Positions 19,792-28,274 of a DNA stretch of 64,000 nucleotides are shown in pieces; the first letter of the stretch is position 1; each line of letters begins with the position of its first letter. The notes beneath the pieces were generated by a model that searched no databases, was not told the DNA's origin, and saw nothing but the letters and a program-made list of their open reading frames with translations. Source of the DNA: Streptomyces olivaceoviridis (GTDB lineage: Bacteria; Actinomycetota; Actinomycetes; Streptomycetales; Streptomycetaceae); NCBI RefSeq assembly GCF_014650115.1, contig NZ_BMUI01000007.1:310001-374000 (forward strand). Direction: 5' to 3'. A program made the position numbers and the translations under genes.

Positions 19792-21225
19792 TTGGGCATC
19801 AGCGGACGGCCACCGGCTGCGGGCTCCGGCGGGTCGCAGCCGCGGGGATCGGACGAGGATCACGCGCAGGGGCGCCTCGAGCACGTTCGCGCTGCCGCGG
19901 CGGCGCGGGCCACCAAGGGGGCCGCTCGCACCAGGGCCCTCGTGCGCCGGGCCGAGCAGGCTCCTCCGCCCCCGGGACCGTTCCGACCCGGCTTCTGGCG
20001 CAGTCCCATCCGCGGCCCCTGGCTGACGTCCGTGTTCGGCCTGGTGCTGCTGATCGGCATCCCGCTGCTCTTCGTCACCGGGCTGCTCTCCTACGCCTCC
20101 TACAACCCCGACCTGAGCCCCCTCAACGACGAGACTGCCGACAAGGGCGTCCTGGGCTTCTACCTCTTCAGCTGGCCCACACATCCCTACTGGTTGTACC
20201 GGCTGCTCCAGGGCGTGCACGTGACGCTGGGCGTGGTGCTGGTGCCGGTGCTGCTGGCCAAGTTGTGGTCGGTGATCCCGAAGCTGTTCGAATGGCTGCC
20301 GGTACGCTCCATCGCCCACGGCCTGGAGAGGCTGTCCCTGCTGATGCTGGTCGGCGGCGCCATCTTCGAGTTCGTCACCGGCATCTTCAACATCCAGCTC
20401 TACTACGTCTTCCCGGGCTCGTTCTACCGCCTGCACTTCTACGGCGCCTGGGTGTTCATCGCCGCCTTCGTCGTCCACGTGTGTCTCAGACTCGGCCGGA
20501 TGACGCGGGCCCTGCGCTCGCGCAGCCTGGGCACCGAACTGCGCACCGACCTCACCCACACCGTGCCCGAACCACCCGATCCCGACGGCCTGGTGGCAGC
20601 CGCGCCCGCACCGCCCACGATGACCCGCCGCGGCGCGGTGGGCATGGTGGGCGCGGGATCGCTGCTCCTGTTCGTCGTGACCGCGGGACAGAGCATCGGC
20701 GGACGGCTGCGCGCCACCGCGCTGCTCGCACCGCACAACCGCGATCCGGGCAGCGGCCCGAACAGCTTCCAGATCAACAAGACGGCGGCGAAAGTCGGCG
20801 TCACCCCCGCCCTCGTCGGCCCCAACTGGCGGCTGGAGGTCCACGGACGCGGAGCGCCACGGGTCTTCACCCGCGAGCAGCTCCTGGCGATGCCCCAGCA
20901 CGCCGCCGCACTGCCGATCGCCTGCGTGGAGGGATGGTCCACCGAGGACCAGCACTGGAGCGGCCCCCGGCTGGCCGACCTCGCTGCCTTGGCCGGACTG
21001 CCCGACGCCGCAAGCGTCCTGGTCCAGTCCATCCAACCTCCCGGCCCCTTCACCCGGGTGATGCTGCGGGGCAACCAGATCCACGACCCCCGAGCGCTGC
21101 TCGCCCTCCGCGTCAACGGCGCGGACCTCTCACTCGACCACGGCTACCCGGCCCGCATCATCGTCCCGGCCAACCCCGGCGTGAACAACACCAAGTGGGT
21201 CCACCGGCTCACCTTCAGGGCGTGA
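19792..21225 (+). CDS. membrane-bound molybdopterin-dependent oxidoreductase
   Basis: About 477 residues. The first 90 are hydrophilic; then come four membrane helices (TSVFGLVLLIGIPLLFVTGLL, YRLLQGVHVTLGVVLVPVLLA, LLMLVGGAIFEFVTGIFNIQL, YGAWVFIAAFVVHVCLRL) with spaced histidines that could bind heme, as in cytochrome-b561-like domains. After a further hydrophobic segment at MTRRGAVGMVGAGSLLLF comes a sulfite-oxidase-type Mo-cofactor domain: PNSFQINKTAAK, WRLEVHG, LPIACVEGWSTEDQHWSG (Cys as Mo ligand), DLSLDHGYPARIIVPANPG and VNNTKWVHRL. Electrons would pass between the outer Mo site and the membrane. The TTG start is supported by GGGGAGG seven bases upstream. Substrate unknown. Confidence 0.85.
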   Translation: MGISGRPPAAGSGGSQPRGSDEDHAQGRLEHVRAAAAARATKGAARTRALVRRAEQAPPPPGPFRPGFWRSPIRGPWLTSVFGLVLLIGIPLLFVTGLLSYASYNPDLSPLNDETADKGVLGFYLFSWPTHPYWLYRLLQGVHVTLGVVLVPVLLAKLWSVIPKLFEWLPVRSIAHGLERLSLLMLVGGAIFEFVTGIFNIQLYYVFPGSFYRLHFYGAWVFIAAFVVHVCLRLGRMTRALRSRSLGTELRTDLTHTVPEPPDPDGLVAAAPAPPTMTRRGAVGMVGAGSLLLFVVTAGQSIGGRLRATALLAPHNRDPGSGPNSFQINKTAAKVGVTPALVGPNWRLEVHGRGAPRVFTREQLLAMPQHAAALPIACVEGWSTEDQHWSGPRLADLAALAGLPDAASVLVQSIQPPGPFTRVMLRGNQIHDPRALLALRVNGADLSLDHGYPARIIVPANPGVNNTKWVHRLTFRA

Positions 21226-21227
21226 CC

Positions 21228-21731
21228 ATGGCACGATTCGCACGCTGGTACGGCTCCGGCCCCCTGCATCTGCTCGTTCTGATCGCCTCGTTCGCCCTGA
21301 CCGGCTACGCCATGGTGCGCCTGTTCGCCGTCCAGCCCTGGGAGGTGGCGATCTGGTTCGTCGGTGCGGCGATCCTCCACGACCTCATCCTGCTGCCGCT
21401 GTACTCTCTGGCCGACCTGTCGGCCCTCTCCGTACTGCGGCACCGAGCCCCCGCCGGACCGACGGTGCCGTGGATCAACTACCTGCGCGTTCCCGCCTTC
21501 CTGTCAGGTCTGCTCCTGCTGGTCTGGTTCCCCCTCGTCCTGCGTCTGGCGGTCCCCTACCCCGGCGACACCGGGCTGTCCGACAACGTCTACCTCGGCC
21601 GATGGCTGGCGATCACCGCCGTGCTCTTCGCCGCCTCCGCAGCGGCCTTCGCGGTGAGACTGCGCGGCGCGCGCCGGGCCGGCCGCGGCGACGAGAGCCG
21701 ACCCACCGCAGGGCATGACGCAGCACCGTGA
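21228..21731 (+). CDS. four-helix membrane protein of the Mo-oxidoreductase cluster
   Basis: 167 residues beginning MARFARWYGSGPLHLLVLI, with four predicted membrane helices and a charged C-terminal tail. It starts 2 bases after the oxidoreductase stop, and its end overlaps the methyltransferase start (GTGA), so all three are translationally coupled. No family name recognised; a membrane partner or assembly subunit of the oxidoreductase is plausible from position. Confidence 0.75.
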   Translation: MARFARWYGSGPLHLLVLIASFALTGYAMVRLFAVQPWEVAIWFVGAAILHDLILLPLYSLADLSALSVLRHRAPAGPTVPWINYLRVPAFLSGLLLLVWFPLVLRLAVPYPGDTGLSDNVYLGRWLAITAVLFAASAAAFAVRLRGARRAGRGDESRPTAGHDAAP

Positions 21732-22405
21732 CAGCGGACGAGGACGAGCCGTACGACCCCAACGAGGATCCCTACGCGCTCGCCCTACGACCCGGCCCTG
21801 AACCGGTATTCCTGCGGCTGGCCGACGGGCGCCGCATCCGGATGCCGGTGCACCGCTGGCACGAGCAGCCCACGGCGGCAGACAAGACCGTGCTGAAACA
21901 CTGCATCGGCCCCGTCCTCGACGTCGGATGCGGCCCGGGCCGCATCTGCAGAGCACTCCTGAGCCGCGGAGTCTTCGCCCTCGGGGTCGACATCACACCT
22001 CGCGCGGTCGCCCTGACCTGTGGCCTGGGCGGGCTCGCACTGTGCCGATCGGTCTTCGACCAGCTGCCGGCCGAGAGAGGCTGGAAGACGGTACTGCTCA
22101 TCGACGGCAATATCGGCATCGGAGGCAACCCCCATAGCCTGCTGCGCCGCTGTGGCGAACTCATCGCCCCCACCGGGCGCCTCCTCGTCGAGGTCGACCC
22201 CCATGACGTCGAAGAGCTGTGCACCGCCCGGTTCGAGAACCTCCAAGGCCAGAGCGGTCCGTACTTTCCCTGGGCGCGGGTCGGGCGACCAGCGCTCCAC
22301 AGGATCGCCGAAGACCTTGCCCTCAGCGTCACCGACCAGTGGGGATACGGCCGCCGACGCTTCCTCGCCCTCGGCCGTCCGGATCCGGCCTCTTGGCCTC
22401 GCTGA
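21728..22405 (+). CDS. class I SAM-dependent methyltransferase
   Basis: 225 residues. SAM-binding motif I is VLDVGCGPGRICRALL, with acidic residue GVDITPRAV in motif post-I, and TVLLIDGNIGIGGNP and LLVEVDP in later motifs. Starts with GTG inside the preceding stop. Methyl acceptor unknown. Methyltransferase, Mo-oxidoreductase and GtrA-like genes recur together in actinobacteria as I remember it, suggesting modification of a lipid-linked or envelope molecule; that is inference. Confidence 0.8.
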   Translation: MTADEDEPYDPNEDPYALALRPGPEPVFLRLADGRRIRMPVHRWHEQPTAADKTVLKHCIGPVLDVGCGPGRICRALLSRGVFALGVDITPRAVALTCGLGGLALCRSVFDQLPAERGWKTVLLIDGNIGIGGNPHSLLRRCGELIAPTGRLLVEVDPHDVEELCTARFENLQGQSGPYFPWARVGRPALHRIAEDLALSVTDQWGYGRRRFLALGRPDPASWPR

Positions 22406-22669
22406 TGACGCGGGGTCGGCCACGCCGCGGCGGGGAGACACGACGCACGCCGAGCGCGGCACCAGCTCGTGCCACTCGCTCGGAGCAACCGTCGGCAACC
22501 GGCACGTGCGATCGACCGAACGTGCTGATTGGCTGGAGGTGAATCCGCTGTTCAGGAAGGCTGGGATCCATGTCACCCGTCAGGCACCCGGAGAGACCTG
22601 CGGCGCAGGCGACTGCTCACGTCGTCCCGGCCGGGCCGCGTCCGGCCCGAGGTGGACGGGCTGCGACCC

Positions 22670-24493
22670 ATGAGTGCGCGACCGATCGGTGACCACGCCC
22701 TGCTGTCCGACTGCCGCTCGGCCGCGCTGGTCACCTCCGACGGCTCGGTGGACTGGCTGTGCCTGCCCCGCTTCGACAGCCCGGCGATCTTCGCCCGACT
22801 CCTCGACGAGGACGCCGGCCACTGGTCCATCCGCCCTGTCACCGGCCCCGTCGACATCAGCCGCCGTTACGTCGAGAACACCCTCGTTCTGGAGACGGTC
22901 TTCCGCACGACCGGCGGCACGGCGGTCCTGCGGGACGCCCTCGCCCTGGGACGGCGCGAACGCGGGCACGCGCTCGGCACCGCCTCCCCCGGAATGCTGC
23001 TGCGGCAGATCACCTGCACCGAAGGGCGGATGGACATCGAGATCGCCTACGCGCCGCGCCCGGAGTTCGGACTCGTCCACCCACTCCTCTCAGCCGTGCC
23101 AGGCGGGCTTGCGGCGTACGGGGGCGCCCATGTTCTGCTGCTGTCGAGCCCCGTAGACCTACGGATGAGCGGCTCCACGGCCCACGGCCGAATCCCGCTC
23201 TCGGCCGGGCACCGCCTCGGATTCGCCCTGCATGTCGGGACGGCGTGGGAGAGGGAGTCGGCGGCCTGGCGGACGGGACGGATCCGGCGTCGCATGTCCG
23301 ACACCGTCAAAGGCTGGCGGTCCTGGTCGAAGCTCCACCGCGGCTACGTCGGCCCCTGGCAGGACGAAGTGAGCCACAGCGGGCGCGTGCTACGGGCCCT
23401 GACCTTCACTCCCACCGGGGCCATCGTCGCCGCGGCCACCACCTCTCTGCCCGAGAAGACGGGCGGAACGCGCAACTGGGACTACCGCTACACATGGGTC
23501 CGCGACGCCAGCTTTACCATTCAGGCACTGGCCACGGCCGCCTGCGAGAAGGAGAAGAACCGGTTCTTCGCCTTCCTCGCCCGGGCCGCGGCAACCCAAC
23601 TCGACCGCGGCGCCGACCTGCAGATCATGTACGGCATCGGCGGAGAACGTGACCTGAGCGAGCGGCCCCTGCCTCACCTGACCGGCTGGCGCAACAGCAG
23701 CCCCGTTCGGATCGGCAACGACGCCTGGCGACAACGCCAGCTCGATGTCTACGGCGAACTCCTCGACGCCGCAGCCCAGACCCTTCCACCCGATGAGCCT
23801 CTCGACCCGGCCACCCGCACCTTCCTGCTCCAGGCAGCCGAGACAGCCGCCCTACGGTGGACCCAACCGGATCAAGGCATCTGGGAAAGACGCGGACCCA
23901 GCAGACACTTCCTCCACTCGAAACTGATGTGCTGGGTCGCCCTGGACCGAGCCATCAGCATGGCCCCTGCCCTGCAGGCCGACGAACGCCTGCCCCAGTG
24001 GCAGCAGGAGCGCGACCAGATCCGCCAGGCCATCGAACAGCGCGGTTGGAACCCCGACCTGGGCGCCTTCACCCAGGCATTCGACACTGACGACCTCGAC
24101 GCCTCCGCACTGATGCTGCCCATCGTCGGCTTCCTGCCACCACACGACCCCCGCATCCAGTCCACCGTGCTGGCCATCGCCACCCACCTGACCGACCACA
24201 ACGGCTTGGTCCGCCGCTACCTCACCGACGAACTACAGGAAGAGGAAGGCACCTTCCTACTGTGTACCTTCTGGCTTGCCCAAGCCCTCGCCCTCACCGG
24301 CCACACCGCCCGTGCACGACACGCCTTCCAAACCGCCCTCGCACACGCCAACGATCTCGGCCTGCTGGCCGAGGAGACCGACTCCACCACAGCAGAGGCC
24401 CTCGGCAACTTCCCCCAAGCCTTCAGCCACATCGGTCTCATCAACGCCGCTCGCGCCATCCGCGATGCCGAGCGACAAGAAATGCACGCCTAA
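22670..24493 (+). CDS. GH15 glycoside hydrolase (glucoamylase/trehalase-like)
   Basis: About 607 residues from MSARPIGDHALLSDCRSAAL, the usual family start (IGDHALLSDC). The N-terminal beta-sandwich runs to about 220 (SDGSVDWLCLPRFDSPAIFARLLD). The helical barrel follows: GGTRNWDYRYTWVRDASFTIQAL, general acid in QGIWERRGPSRHFLHSKLMCWVALDRA, and ALGNFPQAFSHIGLINAA near the end. No signal peptide, so it is cytosolic, as actinobacterial GH15 trehalases are. It probably cleaves trehalose or alpha-glucans. Its stop is only about 11 bases before an IS remnant. A divergent GH15 fragment lies 4 kb upstream. Confidence 0.9.
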   Translation: MSARPIGDHALLSDCRSAALVTSDGSVDWLCLPRFDSPAIFARLLDEDAGHWSIRPVTGPVDISRRYVENTLVLETVFRTTGGTAVLRDALALGRRERGHALGTASPGMLLRQITCTEGRMDIEIAYAPRPEFGLVHPLLSAVPGGLAAYGGAHVLLLSSPVDLRMSGSTAHGRIPLSAGHRLGFALHVGTAWERESAAWRTGRIRRRMSDTVKGWRSWSKLHRGYVGPWQDEVSHSGRVLRALTFTPTGAIVAAATTSLPEKTGGTRNWDYRYTWVRDASFTIQALATAACEKEKNRFFAFLARAAATQLDRGADLQIMYGIGGERDLSERPLPHLTGWRNSSPVRIGNDAWRQRQLDVYGELLDAAAQTLPPDEPLDPATRTFLLQAAETAALRWTQPDQGIWERRGPSRHFLHSKLMCWVALDRAISMAPALQADERLPQWQQERDQIRQAIEQRGWNPDLGAFTQAFDTDDLDASALMLPIVGFLPPHDPRIQSTVLAIATHLTDHNGLVRRYLTDELQEEEGTFLLCTFWLAQALALTGHTARARHAFQTALAHANDLGLLAEETDSTTAEALGNFPQAFSHIGLINAARAIRDAERQEMHA

Positions 24494-24504
24494 GGCCTGA
24501 GTGA

Positions 24505-25300
24505 GGTCGTGATCAATCTCGGGTTCTGGTCCCGTGCGGGGCCGGGAACTGGTAGGACGCTGGTTGTGACACGTAGGCAACTCACCGACGAGCAGTGGGA
24601 GATCATTGAACCGTACCTGCCGATAGGCGAGTACGGTCCGTACCCCGAGCGGCTACGGGAGCAGTTCGAGGGGGTGATCTGGCGGTTCCGGTCCAGCGCC
24701 CAGTGACGCGAGATGCCCTCCGAGTTCGGACCGTGGGCGACCGTCTACGGGCGCTTTCGCGTCTGGCGGGACGCCGGGGTCTTCTCCGCTCTTCTGGAAG
24801 GCGTGATCGCCGAGGCCGCGCGCCGGGGACAGACGGACTTATCCCTGGTCAGCGTGGACTCCACCACGGCCCGCGCCCACCACGACTCGGCCGGGATGCA
24901 CATCGGCAAGGACGTCATGGAGGCCCTTGAGGAAGCCGCCGCCGAGCAGGAGCGGGCCCGGCAAAAAGGGGCGGGCCGCCAGAACAGAACGGACAGGACG
25001 GCAGGGACGACCCCGAGCAGGAAGAGCGACGGCGTATCCGGCGACGGCGCAAGCTCCGCTTGAACCAAGCCCCGCTCGGCAGATCCCGTGGTGGACTGAC
25101 GAGCAAGATTCATCTCGCCGCTGACCGCAAGTGCCGTCCGCTGTCACTCGTACTGACCGCAGGACAGGCCGCCGACAGCCCGCAGTTCGTCCCCGTGCTG
25201 CAGAAGATACGGGTCCGTCTGCCTGTCGGCCGGCCTCGAACCCGGCCCGACGCTGTCGCCGCGGACAATGCCTACTCGTCCCGCACTACTGTAGATCGCG
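24505..25300 (+). mobile_element. broken IS5-family insertion sequence
   Basis: Transposase pieces in order. First, from the GTG at 24567, VTRRQLTDEQWEIIEPYLP and FEGVIWRFRSSAQ, then TGA where the family has Trp. In the same frame follow REMPSEFGPWATVYGRFRVW and LSLVSVDSTTARAHHDSAGM (first Asp of the DDE triad). Next, in a second frame, RLNQAPLGRSRGGLTSKIHLAADR (family G-SRGG-TTKIH) and PDAVAADNAYSSR (second Asp). The third part with the Glu is deleted and the sequence runs straight into DUF5302's end. The two frames may reflect the natural frameshift organisation of such IS; the stop codon and deletion still make it dead. Confidence 0.83.
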
Positions 25301-25312
25301 GGACTCATCGAC

Positions 25313-25555
25313 TCAGCCGCCGCTCTTGCGCCTGAACGACCGCTGACTCGCAGCCGGGCCGTGCGCCGAACGCACCTTCGACGCATCGGACTTGGCGGCA
25401 ATATCAGCGGCGTCCGCCTGCGCACCGCGCTTGCGCGCCAGGGCTTCGCGGAACTTGCGCTTGAGGTCGTAGTTGCCGTCGCTGTCCGGCTCCAGAGAGG
25501 ACGTCTCGGGGGCAGCCGGCTCCGAACCTTCCGTAGATACGGGCTCTGCGGTCAT
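25313..25555 (-). CDS. DUF5302 family protein
   Basis: 80 residues, strongly acidic N-terminal half (MTAEPVSTEGSEPAAPETSS) and basic C-terminal half with NYDLKRKFREALARKRG and KSDASKVRSAHGPAASQRSF-RRKSGG. This matches the small DUF5302 proteins found throughout actinomycetes; function unknown. ATG preceded by AGGAGA. Its end abuts the truncated IS but the protein looks complete. Confidence 0.75.
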   Translation of the reverse strand: MTAEPVSTEGSEPAAPETSSLEPDSDGNYDLKRKFREALARKRGAQADAADIAAKSDASKVRSAHGPAASQRSFRRKSGG

Positions 25556-25760
25556 GGTGATCTCCTGGGTTCGGGGGTGGGCAAGCACAGTTTGTCATGC
25601 TGGGCGCAGTGCGAGGCGCCGGCAACATCATTCTGCTCCGTTTCGGCGGGTATCCCTCTCGCGGCCAAAGGTGTTGACTTCGTAGGTGAGGCGCACGTGA
25701 CGGCTTCAGGCCGGGCCGAGGGTTGTCGATCCCGTGGCCAGGCTGCCAGGGCAACGGCTC

Positions 25761-27176
25761 TCAGCCGTTGCGACGCACGAGGGCGGCCCTGCGGGCCTCG
25801 GCAAGCTTGCGGGCCTCGCCCGCCTTTCGGGACTTGCCGCCGGCGCCGCGGGAGGTGCCCTTGTTGGTGCCGAGGCCGCGGAAGGGAGCGTTGGTGTTCT
25901 TGGGTCGGGGGACGGCGGGCCCGCCGTCGAGCGGGATCCCGGAGGGAGTCTTGGCGCCGGTGATCCGGCTCAGCTCCGCCTCGCCCGAGCGCACCTTGGT
26001 GACGGTCGGCTCGATGCCGGCCCCGGCCATCATGCGGCTCGTCTCACGGCGCTGGCCCGCCAGCACGAGCGTGACCACGCTGCCGGACTCACCGGCGCGG
26101 GCGGTGCGGCCCGCCCGGTGCACATAGTCCTTGGCATCGGTGGGCGGGTCGACGTTGACCACGAGATCGAGGTCGTCGACGTGCAGGCCACGGGCCGCGA
26201 CATTGGTCGCCACCAGAACGGTGATCTGGCTGTTCCTGAACTGCGCCAGGGTCCGTGTGCGCTGTGGCTGGGACTTGCCGCTGTGCAGGGCCCCGGCGTG
26301 CACCCCGCTGGCCCGCAGATGCCGGGTGAGCTGGTCGACGGCGTGCTTGGTGTCGAGGAACAGCAGTACGCGGCCGTCGCGGGCGGCGATTTCCGTGATG
26401 ACGGCGTAGCGGTCAGGGCCGTGGACGACCAGAACGTGGTGCTCCATCGTCGTGACCGTGCCCGCGGCCGGGTCGACCGAGTGGACGATGGGGTCGTGGA
26501 GGTAGCGGCGGACCAGTTGATCGACGTCGCGATCGAGAGTGGCCGAGAAGAGCATCCGCTGACCGTCGGGGTGCACCTGCTCGAGCACGTCGGCAACCTG
26601 CGGCAGGAATCCCAAGTCGCACATCTGGTCGGCCTCGTCCAGCACAGTGACTCTCACCCGTCCCAGGCGGCAGGCGTTGCGCTCGATCAGGTCGTGCAGG
26701 CGTCCGGGGGTAGCGACGACCACCTCGGCTCCCTGGCGCAGCGCGGCGACCTGCCGACCGACCGACGTTCCACCGACGACCGTGGCGATCCGCAGCCGCA
26801 GTGCCTCGGCGTACGGCGCCAGCGCCTGGGTGACCTGTTGGGCCAGCTCCCGGGTAGGCACCAGGATCAGAGCAAGGGGCTGCTTCGGTTCCGCGCGCCG
26901 CCCAGCCGTCCGTGCGAGCAGCGGCAGGCCGAAAGCGAGCGTCTTGCCTGATCCGGTGCGCCCGCGTCCCAGGATATCGCGCCCCTCCAGGGCATCGGGC
27001 AGTGTGGCGGCCTGGATCGGAAAGGGTTCGCGCACCCCGAGTTCGCTAAGTGTCCGCAGCACCTCCGTCGGCAGTTCCAGACCGGCGAAGGTGACGGCCG
27101 GAAGCAGCGCCGGGGTCGTTGCCTCGGGCTGGGCGGGACTGCCGTGCGCGATGCCGGAGTCATTGGGATGCTTCAT
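25761..27176 (-). CDS. DEAD-box RNA helicase
   Basis: About 471 residues. Motifs in order: Q motif (PFPIQAATLPDALEG), I GRTGSGKT (A replaced by R), Ia PTRELAQQ, GG, TPGRL, II DEAD, III SAT, IV LFLDTK, V ATNVAARGLHV, VI YVHRAGRTARAG. The basic Ser/Gly/Arg-rich tail (RGLGTNKGTSRGAGGKSRKAG) should bind RNA. It unwinds RNA duplexes, typically for ribosome assembly or cold adaptation. Start at MKHPNDSG with GGAAGG upstream. A long leader (27177-27540) precedes it, as is common for cold-induced helicases. Confidence 0.93.
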   Translation of the reverse strand: MKHPNDSGIAHGSPAQPEATTPALLPAVTFAGLELPTEVLRTLSELGVREPFPIQAATLPDALEGRDILGRGRTGSGKTLAFGLPLLARTAGRRAEPKQPLALILVPTRELAQQVTQALAPYAEALRLRIATVVGGTSVGRQVAALRQGAEVVVATPGRLHDLIERNACRLGRVRVTVLDEADQMCDLGFLPQVADVLEQVHPDGQRMLFSATLDRDVDQLVRRYLHDPIVHSVDPAAGTVTTMEHHVLVVHGPDRYAVITEIAARDGRVLLFLDTKHAVDQLTRHLRASGVHAGALHSGKSQPQRTRTLAQFRNSQITVLVATNVAARGLHVDDLDLVVNVDPPTDAKDYVHRAGRTARAGESGSVVTLVLAGQRRETSRMMAGAGIEPTVTKVRSGEAELSRITGAKTPSGIPLDGGPAVPRPKNTNAPFRGLGTNKGTSRGAGGKSRKAGEARKLAEARRAALVRRNG

Positions 27177-27540
27177 AAACAGCCTTCCGTAAGGGAACGT
27201 ACCGAGGAAGGCCCGGCAGGTTTGAACAGCCCACGCACAAGCCGAGCGGAACAGGCAGCATCGCCCACCGCGACGACCACGCAAACGCGTGAGACTAACA
27301 CATGGCATAACCTCGCGCCGGTGATACCGATCACCCCTGTGTACGGGTGCTGGCAGCGGATCGGCCTGGAACAACCGTTCCCCTTGAAGAACGGCCCCAC
27401 CCCACGGGCGAGTTGTCGAGCCACGCATCGAGCCTTACGGGCGGGGCAGCAGGCCCCTGCTGCGGGTGCAGGTCAGCAAGCCGGACGCCGTCCCACCCGA
27501 TGCTGACCATTTGCTGACCCGGACGCGGCGATCAACGCTT
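27177..27540 (-). promoter_or_regulatory. long non-coding leader upstream of the helicase
   Basis: About 360 bases without a supported gene. It contains a perfect stem GGTGAT-ACCG-ATCACC at 27320-27335. Long leaders with structure are typical of cold-shock helicase mRNAs; no individual element is identified, so the regulatory role is inference. Confidence 0.35.
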
Positions 27541-27575
27541 CGACCGCACGTCGTCGCACTCAGTGGAGTCCTCGA

Positions 27576-27843
27576 TCAGTGGCCGCCATTCCCACCGTGG
27601 CCTCCGCCACCACCGCCGTGGCCGCCGCCACCGCTGCCATAGCCGCCATGGTCTCCACCGCCGCCGTAGCCACCGTGGTCGCCGCCATAACCACCGTGAT
27701 CTCCGCCGTGGTCGCTGCTGTAGGAGCTGTTGTTGCCGTGTTCCGTGGCGAAGGCGCTGTCGGCCGTGCCGATCGCCGCTGCACCGGTCAGCAGCAGGCC
27801 CGAAGCGGACAACGCGACGAGACGCCGAATGCGCTGTGATCAC
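27576..27843 (-). pseudogene. start-less copy of the Gly/His/Tyr-rich secreted protein
   Basis: From the fourth codon on, nearly identical to the intact gene at 37501 (RIRRLVALSASGLLLTGAAA, AFATEHGNNSSY), ending in GGYGG/GGDHGG repeats. The start region differs: where the intact copy has ATGCGATCACAG, this one has GAGTGATCACAG, placing TGA in frame at the second codon position and leaving no start before the signal peptide; homology upstream stops abruptly there. Only a TTG within the signal sequence could start it. The 3' flank (GACCGCACGTCGTCGC) is shared too, so a segment was duplicated and then broken at the start codon. Confidence 0.72.
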
Positions 27844-28197
27844 TCGCGGGCATGCAGGGGGCGGACGATGTCGGTCGGCAACGTCCATAAGACGGAACAA
27901 GTCGCAGCTTCCGCGACCATGAACGGCCCGCGGACGAGAAGCCCGCGTCCCGCGGCGGGGGCAGACATCGCATCAGACACTTCCAGAGACATTCGACTTT
28001 GCAAGAGCAAAGGCTTCTCCCCCATTTCAGTGCACGACCAGCGAGTTACGGAGCCGTACGAGCAATGACCTTGCCATCCCAGAAGCTGGAGTGGCAGAAC
28101 CAGCACCTGTCGTAAACCGCAGGCAACATCCAGAGACAAGTGCACAAATCGGGGGCCGTGATAGGTCAATGCCACTGCGGCCCCGCTCAGCCGACGT
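27844..28197. other. non-coding stretch
   Basis: About 350 bases between the Gly-rich pseudogene and the protease terminator. No reading frame looks protein-like and no repeat is evident. Confidence 0.4.
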
Positions 28198-28261
28198 GGC
28201 ACGGTCCCGCACCCGAAGAGGGGAGCGGGACCGTGCCGGGCAGCGGGCGCGGGACCGTGCC
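28198..28261. terminator. hairpin after the M4 protease, with a third arm
   Basis: GGCACGGTCCCGC at 28198-28210 pairs perfectly (13 bp) with GCGGGACCGTGCC at 28225-28237; the second arm recurs exactly at 28249-28261, so two alternative hairpins can form. It lies just beyond the protease stop in its transcription direction. Confidence 0.75.
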
Positions 28262-28274
28262 GGCGGGTACGTGA

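Noticed and set aside
24505..25300. Transposase at 24.5 kb as an active element with programmed frameshifting
   Set aside because: An in-frame TGA replaces Trp and the part with the last catalytic residue is deleted.
27576..27760. Short repeats in the Gly-rich genes as a CRISPR or minisatellite
   Set aside because: The period follows codons for GGYGG/GGDHGG with no unique spacers; it is protein repeat coding.
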